Assembly (NCBI GenBank): GCA_023488455.1
Contig: JAMDDV010000020.1
Location: 1-19,913 of the forward strand
Source of the DNA: Actinomycetota bacterium
GTDB lineage: Bacteria > Actinomycetota > Humimicrobiia > Hakubellales > JAMDDV01
Reading direction: 5' to 3'
DNA: 19,913 nt
Shown: positions 6,463 to 13,344 of the stretch, in pieces
Position numbering within the stretch: position 1 is the first letter of the stretch
How the letters are laid out: every line of letters begins with the position of its first letter
Program-made: the position numbers and the translations under genes
Notes under the pieces: model-generated
Told to the model about the DNA's origin: nothing
The model's input: only the letters and a program-made list of their open reading frames with translations
Databases searched by the model: none

Positions 6463-7521
6463 TCAGATCCTTGGTGCTCGCTCCCCCCAGTCATACCACT
6501 TCCATACATCTCTTGTGAGCTCCTCGTACTCCTTTTCAACATGCTCGTATAGACGCGCGTTTTCAACTGCCACGGTGCCGAAATCAGCAAGAATACTTAA
6601 AAATTCTATGTCCTCTTCGTCTTCTTTGTACCGATAGCCCGTGTAAACTCTTAGCATCCCGATCACTTTTTCCTTCAACTTCAAGGGAACGCATATTATC
6701 GATTTTATCCCCTCTTTACCCACCTGATCGGGATACTGAATTCTCTTATCCGTGGCTGTATCCTCAATTACGACTGGATTTCCCTCAAGACAGCTTTTTA
6801 TGGACTTATCCACCTCAACCGGCCCTTTTTTAAGAAAAGACTCCCTCAAACCCACGGACGAAACTGCACTAAGAGTCCCGCTCTCTGTATCAAGCATCAT
6901 TATAGAGGCACCTATAGCCTTAAGATCATTTGCTGCACTCTGACAGATCAGTTCCAAAACTTTGGGTAACTTCAGCTCAGAAGTTATGGTTTTGCCTATT
7001 TCATAGAAACTCTTTAATCTGTTATATCGCTGGGCATTTTTAATGGCTATCGCACCCTGCGTGGCTATAGCACTGATGAAGTCGACCTCACTTTTTGAAA
7101 ACTCATGCTCGTTCTGCATATAAATCCGCAGGACGCCTATCGCCCTGCCCTTATACTTGAGCGGCAGGAAAAGAACCGACTTTATGCCCTCCCTCTCTGC
7201 CTCTTCCGGGTACTGGACCCGTTCATCCCGGGAAACATCCTTAATCTGAACGATCTCCCCAGCGAGGGCCATCTTGTCTATGGCACTTTTCCCCACCTCC
7301 ACAGGTCCCTTTTCAAGATATGTTTTGGAGAGACCATAAGTAGCAACTATTTCTAGAGCAGTGCCAGTCTTATCAAGCATCCTGATCGAACTAGCCTTAG
7401 CACCTATATACTTTGCAGCATTTTTAACAAGCAGGGTTAAAGCCTCAGTATAGTTAAGGGTAGATGCGACGTTTTCACAAATTTTGCAAAGGCTACCCAT
7501 AAATTCATTTTGTGCAGCCAT
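6463..7521 (-). CDS. Tandem GAF-domain sensor protein
   Basis: The 352-residue protein holds two GAF domains (about residues 10-165 and 175-330) and nothing that looks like a kinase, cyclase, phosphodiesterase or DNA-binding output. The two domains are clear copies: each has a KGPVEV-x-KS segment, then QYP, EGIKS, PLK and IGxLRxY in the same order. The C-terminus ends in a Trp-rich tail, VWKWYDWGERAP. GAF domains bind small molecules, tetrapyrroles or iron-sulfur/NO ligands; no cofactor Cys-Pro motif is obvious. The ATG at 7521 is chosen because CGGAGG stands about 7 bases before it; an upstream ATG at 7554 has no such site. Lying between the alcohol dehydrogenase and hydB, it may report redox or ligand state for the hydrogenase operon. 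Confidence 0.8.
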   Translation of the reverse strand: MAAQNEFMGSLCKICENVASTLNYTEALTLLVKNAAKYIGAKASSIRMLDKTGTALEIVATYGLSKTYLEKGPVEVGKSAIDKMALAGEIVQIKDVSRDERVQYPEEAEREGIKSVLFLPLKYKGRAIGVLRIYMQNEHEFSKSEVDFISAIATQGAIAIKNAQRYNRLKSFYEIGKTITSELKLPKVLELICQSAANDLKAIGASIMMLDTESGTLSAVSSVGLRESFLKKGPVEVDKSIKSCLEGNPVVIEDTATDKRIQYPDQVGKEGIKSIICVPLKLKEKVIGMLRVYTGYRYKEDEEDIEFLSILADFGTVAVENARLYEHVEKEYEELTRDVWKWYDWGERAPRI

Positions 7522-7616
7522 CCCAAACCTCCGAACTTTGAAAGGATTATTCATAACATTTTAACTGTTTGCACCAAACTTTCATACGACACTTATGAGT
7601 CACGTTATTCTCGCGT

Positions 7617-8915
7617 TCATTCTTCAAAATCTTTTATCAGTGAAATATCACCGCTTTTAGCTGCCTCCAGCAGTGGAGCAATATATTCATCGACCAAAGA
7701 TGCATTCAATGATAGCGGCATGCTCTTCAGCTTCGATTCCAGTTTGGGATCCTTCGCTGCAGTAAGTGCCCTTTTAATGTGGTCATCAGAAAAGCCATTG
7801 ACCTCAGATAGTTGAGTAGGCAAGTACAGTGACTTCATAAAGGCGATCATACCCTGCGCTACTATCTCTCCGAGTCTCCTGCCGGATATCTCATCAACAT
7901 CTTCAGGAATATAACTCTTGAAAATTTCGGCAAGGTTTTGCAACTGCCGCTGAATCCTGGGTGCAAAGAACACCGTATAATATATATTTGCGATCCCACA
8001 TGCTCTGCCATGGCTTAATATATCGACAAGTGAAAAACTGGTCAGATGTCCGCCATTTGTAGCACCTAGCATTATGCAATAGCCGCCCAGATCGGTTGCC
8101 AGACCGAGAATCTCCCTCAACTTAAGATTTTCTGGATCATTAATAATTCTGGGCAGTGCATAAACTATTAGTTCTATTGCCAAAAGGGCTACCTTCTCCA
8201 CGTAATCAATGGTGCTTCCAGTAGCTCCATAATATACCTCGAGTGCATGCGACATACCGTCAAGCGCACCGTCAAGAGTCAAATCCATACTCATCGATCT
8301 TGTAATCGTATAATCAAAAATTGCTTTGGGCGGCATGATCTCCTCATCTACGATAAGGTTTTTCTGATTCGATCTCAGGTCAGTCACATTTGCATACTTT
8401 GTTAAATGGGAAGCGGAGCTCGCAGCAGTTTGAACAGCTACAATTGACCTAATTCTTATGCCCGTGTTTGCGGCAAACCGGGTGACCTCCCCAACTCCGT
8501 AAAAACGGCTTATATCATATTTTTCATCACCATATGCTGCCAGGATGGCTGCCGCCTTAGCAGCATCTATGCCAGATCCACCTGCAATAACCACCAGACA
8601 GTCTGGATTGCTCTTGCAGATCTCATCACGGATGCGATTGACATCTTCAATCGGCGTATTGGGCTTCGCACCATCAACCCAGTCTATTATCTCCACCTTA
8701 GATTTCCTGAGCGAATCCATCACTTCATTGACGAACCCTGAAAGCCACTTACTCCTGCTCGCAATTATAAGCACACTTTTGCCGAGCAACGCGGTGTATT
8801 CACCAACTCTACTGACACAATCGAAACCAAAGGAGTAATTATCATCTTTGAACTCTATCAATATATCCCTGGCTTTGTTCAATTTTCTTTCAAGATCATC
8901 ATTTATATTGTTCAT
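7617..8915 (-). CDS. Iron-containing alcohol dehydrogenase family protein
   Basis: A 432-residue NAD(P)-dependent dehydrogenase of the group III (Fe) family. The nucleotide-binding GGSGIDAAKA is at 112-121. The metal ligands are visible as Asp219 and His223 (DGMSHALE), His290 (GGHLTS) and His302 (LSHG), so the catalytic site looks complete. The region that is usually TAGTGSE is TAASSASHLTKY here, a divergent subgroup, so the substrate should not be assumed to be a simple alcohol. It does not resemble the glycerol-1-phosphate dehydrogenase branch. A GAAAGGAAGG site precedes the ATG. In operon context it could hand NAD(P)H to, or take it from, the hydrogenase encoded downstream. Confidence 0.88.
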   Translation of the reverse strand: MNNINDDLERKLNKARDILIEFKDDNYSFGFDCVSRVGEYTALLGKSVLIIASRSKWLSGFVNEVMDSLRKSKVEIIDWVDGAKPNTPIEDVNRIRDEICKSNPDCLVVIAGGSGIDAAKAAAILAAYGDEKYDISRFYGVGEVTRFAANTGIRIRSIVAVQTAASSASHLTKYANVTDLRSNQKNLIVDEEIMPPKAIFDYTITRSMSMDLTLDGALDGMSHALEVYYGATGSTIDYVEKVALLAIELIVYALPRIINDPENLKLREILGLATDLGGYCIMLGATNGGHLTSFSLVDILSHGRACGIANIYYTVFFAPRIQRQLQNLAEIFKSYIPEDVDEISGRRLGEIVAQGMIAFMKSLYLPTQLSEVNGFSDDHIKRALTAAKDPKLESKLKSMPLSLNASLVDEYIAPLLEAAKSGDISLIKDFEE

Positions 8916-9005
8916 TGCCTTCCTTTCGAATTATTTATTGAGGTTCGAGCTGATATCCAACTATTAACTTTCACATACAGTTAACCCTACCAGCCTAACA
9001 ACTAA

Positions 9006-9599
9006 CTACACGAGATAGCTAAGCATCCGCTCAACTAAAAACATCATAACCACGCTCGCGACCGGAATCGTTAGATTATCATTTACCGGTATTGGGAACA
9101 ATTCCATTAACGTCGCTGTGACCGCACCAGTGAAAATTACTATAGCTGAATCAACAAACTTTAAAAAATAAGAAATAAGCCCGACCGCAAGACATGAAAA
9201 AAAGCAGGCTATGCTTCCCTCGATGCTCTTATTAAACACCCTTATGCGCCCAATTTTTTCACCAACAATAACCGCCATCAGATCACCAACCGAAAGAAAG
9301 AGCAGCGAAATTGCAGCTATCTCTTTTTCAAAAAAGGCAAAAACAAACAGGGTTGCGATCAAAAGATACGTCGTACCAGTTAATTTGAACTTCTCCTCTT
9401 CCTTCAAAGCGGAGTGCAGACGACCGTATATCCAGCTATTGAATTCAGGATAAAAAAGCCTGACCAACTCAACGGTAAATACTACAGTTGACAATGAACC
9501 AAGTGTTAAAAGAAGAATTTTCTTAGAAACAAAGATAGAGAGAACAGGGAAAAACGAACCGCCAATTAAATGCCATAACCTTCGATAAATTTTTTTCAC
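9006..9599 (-). CDS. Diacylglycerol/polyprenol kinase-like membrane protein
   Basis: A 197-residue integral membrane protein with about six helices, in the family of DGK1, dolichol kinase and phytol kinase (CTP transferase-like fold). Visible marks are RRLWHLIGG at the start, GTTYLLIA, the GDLMAVIVGEKIGR motif near 106-119, KSIEGS near 124-129 and ELFPIPVNDNLTIP near 166-179, all in the family order. It probably phosphorylates a lipid alcohol with CTP or a similar donor. The start codon is GTG, with no Shine-Dalgarno visible before it, and no later start would keep the first motif. It is the first gene of the run that continues into the alcohol dehydrogenase, GAF and hydrogenase genes. Confidence 0.8.
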   Translation of the reverse strand: MKKIYRRLWHLIGGSFFPVLSIFVSKKILLLTLGSLSTVVFTVELVRLFYPEFNSWIYGRLHSALKEEEKFKLTGTTYLLIATLFVFAFFEKEIAAISLLFLSVGDLMAVIVGEKIGRIRVFNKSIEGSIACFFSCLAVGLISYFLKFVDSAIVIFTGAVTATLMELFPIPVNDNLTIPVASVVMMFLVERMLSYLV

Positions 9600-9631
9600 C
9601 GTAATAAATTAAAGATAAAGACTTTTGGAGC

Positions 9632-9661
9632 ATAATACCAGGAATATACCTTAGTGAACAA
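9632..9661 (-). promoter_or_regulatory. Candidate promoter of kinase-hydrogenase operon
   Basis: On the minus strand TTGTTC (9656-9661) and TATTAT (9632-9637, 5 of 6) are 18 bp apart, placing a start near 9625, about 26 bases before the GTG at 9599. The -35 match is only 4 of 6. The two dyads at 9673-9725 lie just upstream, as expected for activator sites. Confidence 0.35.
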
Positions 9662-9672
9662 TACGAAATTGT

Positions 9673-9725
9673 TTTCATTGGCAATGGAAACTTTTTTAAT
9701 ACAGACATTTCATCAGCAATGAAAA
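9673..9725. repeat. Two similar 18-bp dyads, 35 bp apart
   Basis: TTTCATTGGCAATGGAAA (9673-9690) and TTTCATCAGCAATGAAAA (9708-9725) share 15 of 18 bases and are each nearly palindromic. The first extends to a 21-bp imperfect palindrome (9671-9691). They lie between the permease stop at 9732 and the candidate promoter of the next operon. Paired regulator sites are favoured. A hairpin terminator for the sugar operon is less likely, because no T-run follows on the minus strand. Confidence 0.4.
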
Positions 9726-9731
9726 GATAGT

Positions 9732-10607
9732 CTATCCTTTTAGAGCTCCGAGAGTAAGTCCTTTTACAAGATGACGTTGAACAATTATCACAAATATTAT
9801 TGCAGGAACAAGCATTAGTACCGACATTGCACACATCCCTCTCCAATCAGAAACGAATTCAGCAGTAAAATCAAATAGACCAAGCGGGAATGTCTTGGAT
9901 GCTATAGTTCGTGTAATGACGCTTGCTATAGCAAATTCATTCCAGGATATCAAAAAAGCAAATATTCCACTTGCTGCAAGACCTGGACCTATAAGTGGCA
10001 GATCTACCTTTAAGAACGCCGACCACCTCGAACATCCATCGATTAGAGCTGCATCATTTAACTCTTCAGGAATTTCTCCTATAAACCCAGCCATAAGCCA
10101 TGCCGTAAAAGGCACATTCATTGCAGTATAAGCAATGATAAGACCATAGACCTTATCAGATAGCCCCAACTTTGTAAAAAGCACAAGAAGCGGAAGGCTT
10201 AGGGCTATTCCTGGAATTGCCCGTGCAAGCATCAGGGAAAGAAAGATGCCATTCCGCCCCCTGAACTTAAAGCTGGAGAAAGCATATCCAGCCAGCGTTC
10301 CAATAACAAGTGCAAGCAACGTACTTGCTGTAGCAGCTATAAGAGAATTACGCACGTAATACCCAAAAGGAACATTCTCCCCGAATCCAAATTGCTCAGG
10401 ATTTACGCCAAACCCTAACAACGCAAGATAGGAATCAAAGTTTATGTTTTTGGGTATCCAGATTGGTGGACGAGTATTTATTTCAATATGAGTTCTAAAT
10501 GAAGTCAAAATTAGCCATAAAACAGGTATGAAAAATATTGCCAGTACAATATAAGTTACAATCCTTGAGGGAATATGCTTAGTTCTTTTGAGTTTTGATT
10601 TCTTCAT
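9732..10607 (-). CDS. Sugar ABC transporter permease, MalG type
   Basis: A 291-residue permease of the CUT1 carbohydrate importer family with about six membrane helices. The cytoplasmic EAA loop that docks the ATPase is visible as EELNDAALIDGCSRWSAFLKV (about residues 191-211), and the family ending GLTLGALKG is intact. With the MalF-type partner it forms the membrane channel through which the sugar is passed. Its start overlaps the upstream permease stop by four bases (ATGA). No ATP-binding subunit gene follows, so a shared MsmX/UgpC-type ATPase encoded elsewhere is inferred. Confidence 0.93.
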   Translation of the reverse strand: MKKSKLKRTKHIPSRIVTYIVLAIFFIPVLWLILTSFRTHIEINTRPPIWIPKNINFDSYLALLGFGVNPEQFGFGENVPFGYYVRNSLIAATASTLLALVIGTLAGYAFSSFKFRGRNGIFLSLMLARAIPGIALSLPLLVLFTKLGLSDKVYGLIIAYTAMNVPFTAWLMAGFIGEIPEELNDAALIDGCSRWSAFLKVDLPLIGPGLAASGIFAFLISWNEFAIASVITRTIASKTFPLGLFDFTAEFVSDWRGMCAMSVLMLVPAIIFVIIVQRHLVKGLTLGALKG

Positions 10608-11566
10608 ACTCGTCTTACTTGTCTAACTTTTATCAATTGCCTAAAAAGATAAAAGGTAAATGCAAAAGATATAAGCACTGTAACATATGACATAGAGCTT
10701 CCAAGTGCAAATTTTTGGCTTGTAAAAGCAAGTCTGTAAACGTAAGTCCATATAAGTTCTGTCCTATGTGCTGGACCTCCTCCAGTCATTATACTTACAA
10801 GGTCATACGCTTTTGCCACATCAAGAGAGCGAACTGCCATTGCAATGTATATAAAAGGGGTAATTGAGGGGACAGTTACATGTCTAAACTTCTGCCATTC
10901 ATTTGCACCATCCACCTCTGCTGCCTCTAATATTTCAGGGGAAATTGACATAATTCCAGCAAGGAATACTATTACCATGAAAGGAGTGCTCATCCATATT
11001 TCAGCAATAAGAATCGTAATAAACCCAAGTGGACGTTCAATCAACCATGGAATGATAACTGGACGCCCAAATATTTCATAAAGAATATTATTAATAAGCC
11101 CAACCTGGTCATTAAAAATCCATTTAAACTGAAAACCCACGAGTATAGGGGCGAACATCATGGGCATCATCAAAATCGTTCTTAACATTCCCTGTCCCCT
11201 TATAATATGAGACATGGCATTAGCTATTACTAAACCGAGGATAAACTCTATATTTACGGCGATAGCAATATAAAGGATTGTTCTGCCGAGTGCTCCCCAA
11301 AAAACTGAATCTCTAATAAGTGTTACATAATTTAGAAACCAAACAAACTTCATTGAAGTTTGATTTAATAATGTAAAATCAGTGAAACTTAAATAAAGAG
11401 AATAAAGCATAGGAAAACCCACGACAAAAACCAGAATAATAATGGCAGGCATTAATAGCACAATCGGTAAACGCCTGCTCTCAGCAATTGCAAGTCCTCG
11501 CCTTTCTCTAATAGTCCGTTCAAGCTTCACAATTTCTTTAGATTTTATTGTTTTTTCCGTAGCCAT
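10604..11566 (-). CDS. Sugar ABC transporter permease, MalF type
   Basis: A 320-residue permease of the CUT1 family. A charged N-terminal stretch of about 35 residues precedes six membrane helices. The EAA loop is PEILEAAEVDGANEWQKFRHV (about residues 210-230). It pairs with the downstream MalG-type permease, whose start overlaps its stop. AAAAGG lies close before the ATG. It follows the binding-protein gene by 67 bp, a gap filled mostly by a perfect hairpin (11594-11624) that probably lets the binding protein be made in excess. Confidence 0.93.
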   Translation of the reverse strand: MATEKTIKSKEIVKLERTIRERRGLAIAESRRLPIVLLMPAIIILVFVVGFPMLYSLYLSFTDFTLLNQTSMKFVWFLNYVTLIRDSVFWGALGRTILYIAIAVNIEFILGLVIANAMSHIIRGQGMLRTILMMPMMFAPILVGFQFKWIFNDQVGLINNILYEIFGRPVIIPWLIERPLGFITILIAEIWMSTPFMVIVFLAGIMSISPEILEAAEVDGANEWQKFRHVTVPSITPFIYIAMAVRSLDVAKAYDLVSIMTGGGPAHRTELIWTYVYRLAFTSQKFALGSSMSYVTVLISFAFTFYLFRQLIKVRQVRRV

Positions 11567-11593
11567 AAATTATCCTTTTATCGTACCAACAGG

Positions 11594-11624
11594 GGTTTTG
11601 GGTGGCAATGAGCCACCCAAAACC
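11594..11624 (-). promoter_or_regulatory. Perfect 13-bp stem-loop between binding protein and permeases
   Basis: The two 13-base arms GGTTTTGGGTGGC and GCCACCCAAAACC pair without mismatch around a 5-base loop (11607-11611). It lies 9 bases after the binding-protein stop (11634) and 27 bases before the permease start. No U-run follows on the minus strand, so it is not a typical terminator. Such hairpins in binding-protein/permease gaps commonly protect the upstream mRNA from 3' decay or reduce readthrough, giving excess binding protein. Confidence 0.65.
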
Positions 11625-11633
11625 TCACCAATA

Positions 11634-13049
11634 CTACTTATAGTACCCCGCATCTTTCATCAACTGGTCAACTTTATTTGCTGCTTCATCAAGTCCAGTC
11701 TTTGGTTCCTTATCTCCAAGTATTATTGCCTGCAAAATTGGAAAGAGTATGTCTGACAATGGCGCCCACTCTGCGATAAGTGGTGGAGTTTTGAAGTCTT
11801 CAGACGCCTGCAGTTGAGCAAGTTCCAAACGCTTAACATCAAGTGGTTTACCCGTCGCTTTGGCTTCCTCGATAATCTTCTTCCAAATAGACTGTCTGGT
11901 TACCAGAAAACCTAGCTTTGCTTCACTGTATTGCTGTTCTTCGTTAGTTAAGAACTTGATTAATGCTGCAGCTGCTTCTTTATTTTTGCTCGCAGTTGTG
12001 ATTGAAAACGAGTGCTGGCCTGCCCATCCAGAGTGTATTCCTCCATCTCCTTCTGGTTGCCTTGCTATGTCAAATTTACCAGCTACCTTACTCGCAGATG
12101 GATCCTGAAAATAACCATACCATCCATACCATTCGGTATACATTGCTATGTTGCCCGTTACCCAGTTCTTTGCTACGTCTTCCCATACAAATCCGGTCAT
12201 ACCGGGAGGCATCGCGCTTGCCTTGTAAAGATCTCTGAACATGGTTATTGCTTTAACTCCAGCTGAACTGTTAAAAGCCGGCTTCCAATTCTCATCAAGA
12301 AGCTGGCCACCCTCTGCAAGGAGAACTTCATAAAATCTTCCACTGAGCGCTTCCTCCTTACCTGTAAACTGGGTTGCATAGACACCTGCGGGCAATATCT
12401 TTTGCAGAGCAATTGCTGTTTCCTTGAATTCATCCCAGGTTTCAGGAACCTTCAGATCCTTACCAGTTTGATCTTTGAACTTCTTCTGCATTTCTGCATC
12501 ATTGAATATGTCGGTACGATAGTGTAAACAACTTATGTCAAAGTGACGCGGGATGATCCATAGATGACCATCCTTCATGCCGGAGTTAAGGATCATAGGT
12601 ATGTGATCAGCAAGCTCTTCTTCGGTGAAATAGTCTTCAAGAGGAATGATTCCATTAGCTTTGATGTACTGACTAAAGAAGCTCGAGTGACTGGAGATTA
12701 TATCATAATCAACAGTTCCTGCAGCAAAGTCTGTCATCATCTTCTTGTGAAGCTCGAAGTGACTAGATTTAAAAACTATTTCAACCTTTGCTCCAGTTTC
12801 TTCCTCGAACTTGGGAATGGCTTTATATAATTCTTCGTAGTTTGCTCCTCCTATCAGTGCAGCCTTAAGAGTGATTCCCTCATATGGCTTACCTGGCTTT
12901 GTTTCTTCAGCTGTTGTGGTTTCTGTTACTGCCTTCGTTTCTGCTGCTGTAGTCTCAGTTGGAGCTGCTGGTTTTGGTGCACAACCGATAAGAATCATCG
13001 TCAATATTACAATTAAAATTGCTGTGACTAATGTTATCTTACTTTTCAT
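11634..13049 (-). CDS. Sugar ABC transporter substrate-binding lipoprotein
   Basis: A 471-residue extracytoplasmic binding protein (family 1, MalE-like). A lipoprotein signal peptide is clear: MKSK, a hydrophobic core and the lipobox LIGC with lipidated Cys23. A Thr/Glu/Ala-rich linker of about 30 residues (repeated ETT, AAETK, AEETK) follows, then the two-lobe domain from about residue 55. It captures the sugar and delivers it to the two permeases encoded next. The ATG has an excellent AAAGGAGG site. Family membership does not define the ligand. A short linker of this composition suggests a single-membrane or thick-coated cell surface, but that is only an inference. Confidence 0.93.
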   Translation of the reverse strand: MKSKITLVTAILIVILTMILIGCAPKPAAPTETTAAETKAVTETTTAEETKPGKPYEGITLKAALIGGANYEELYKAIPKFEEETGAKVEIVFKSSHFELHKKMMTDFAAGTVDYDIISSHSSFFSQYIKANGIIPLEDYFTEEELADHIPMILNSGMKDGHLWIIPRHFDISCLHYRTDIFNDAEMQKKFKDQTGKDLKVPETWDEFKETAIALQKILPAGVYATQFTGKEEALSGRFYEVLLAEGGQLLDENWKPAFNSSAGVKAITMFRDLYKASAMPPGMTGFVWEDVAKNWVTGNIAMYTEWYGWYGYFQDPSASKVAGKFDIARQPEGDGGIHSGWAGQHSFSITTASKNKEAAAALIKFLTNEEQQYSEAKLGFLVTRQSIWKKIIEEAKATGKPLDVKRLELAQLQASEDFKTPPLIAEWAPLSDILFPILQAIILGDKEPKTGLDEAANKVDQLMKDAGYYK

Positions 13050-13068
13050 TTTCCTAACCTCCTTTCTT

Positions 13069-13131
13069 TTAAGATTTTTGATTAAATTGTTTTTTCAAAC
13101 ACCAATCGACTTTTATTGATAATATACTCAT
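13069..13131 (-). CDS. 20-codon ORF with perfect Shine-Dalgarno
   Basis: AAGGAGGTGATAG directly precedes the ATG at 13131, an uninterrupted match to the 16S anti-Shine-Dalgarno. The ORF encodes 20 residues (MSILSIKVDW, then a basic tail) and ends 19 bases before the binding-protein start. Its ATG overlaps the stop of the URO-D remnant (ATGA). It may be a coupled leader peptide, or the stump of a gene whose ribosome site survived a deletion. No family is recognised. Confidence 0.35.
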   Translation of the reverse strand: MSILSIKVDWCLKKQFNQKS

Positions 13132-13271
13132 CTATCACCTCCTTGTATAAAGCGAAGCTTGTCGTAAACTTCAACACAGGCACAGAAATCTATTGGAACC
13201 CTATCCGGCCTCTCAAATCTATAAGCCTTAAGAACCCTTTCTTTCGATGTCATTCTAGGTCTTCTTTCCAT
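13128..13271 (-). pseudogene. Truncated N-terminus of a URO-D family gene
   Basis: Forty-seven codons on the minus strand encode MERRPRMTSKERVLKAYRFE, then RPDRVPIDF and EVYDKL, ending at a TGA. The pattern MTSKERVLKA...PDRVP is the standard N-terminus of uroporphyrinogen-decarboxylase-like methyltransferases (COG0407 type) and parallels MTGRDRLLKA...PDRLP of the intact gene at 18496-19620. Such proteins are about 330-380 residues, so nearly 90 percent is missing. The break comes just before a strong ribosome site, as if a deletion had joined the URO-D start to the leader of a following gene. The remnant sits between the isomerase and binding-protein genes, showing a second URO-D gene once stood in this operon. 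Confidence 0.7.
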
Positions 13272-13344
13272 TACCGCCTAATCTCCATGTGAATAAACGA
13301 ACCCACTGGACCATGAAAACAAATTTACATTTTAGTTTTATCCA

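Noticed and set aside
7617..8915. Glycerol-1-phosphate dehydrogenase (AraM/EgsA) identity for the Fe-type dehydrogenase, tempting because of the adjacent lipid kinase-like gene.
   Set aside because: The metal-site spacing and the GGSGIDAAKA region fit the Fe-alcohol dehydrogenase branch and not AraM.
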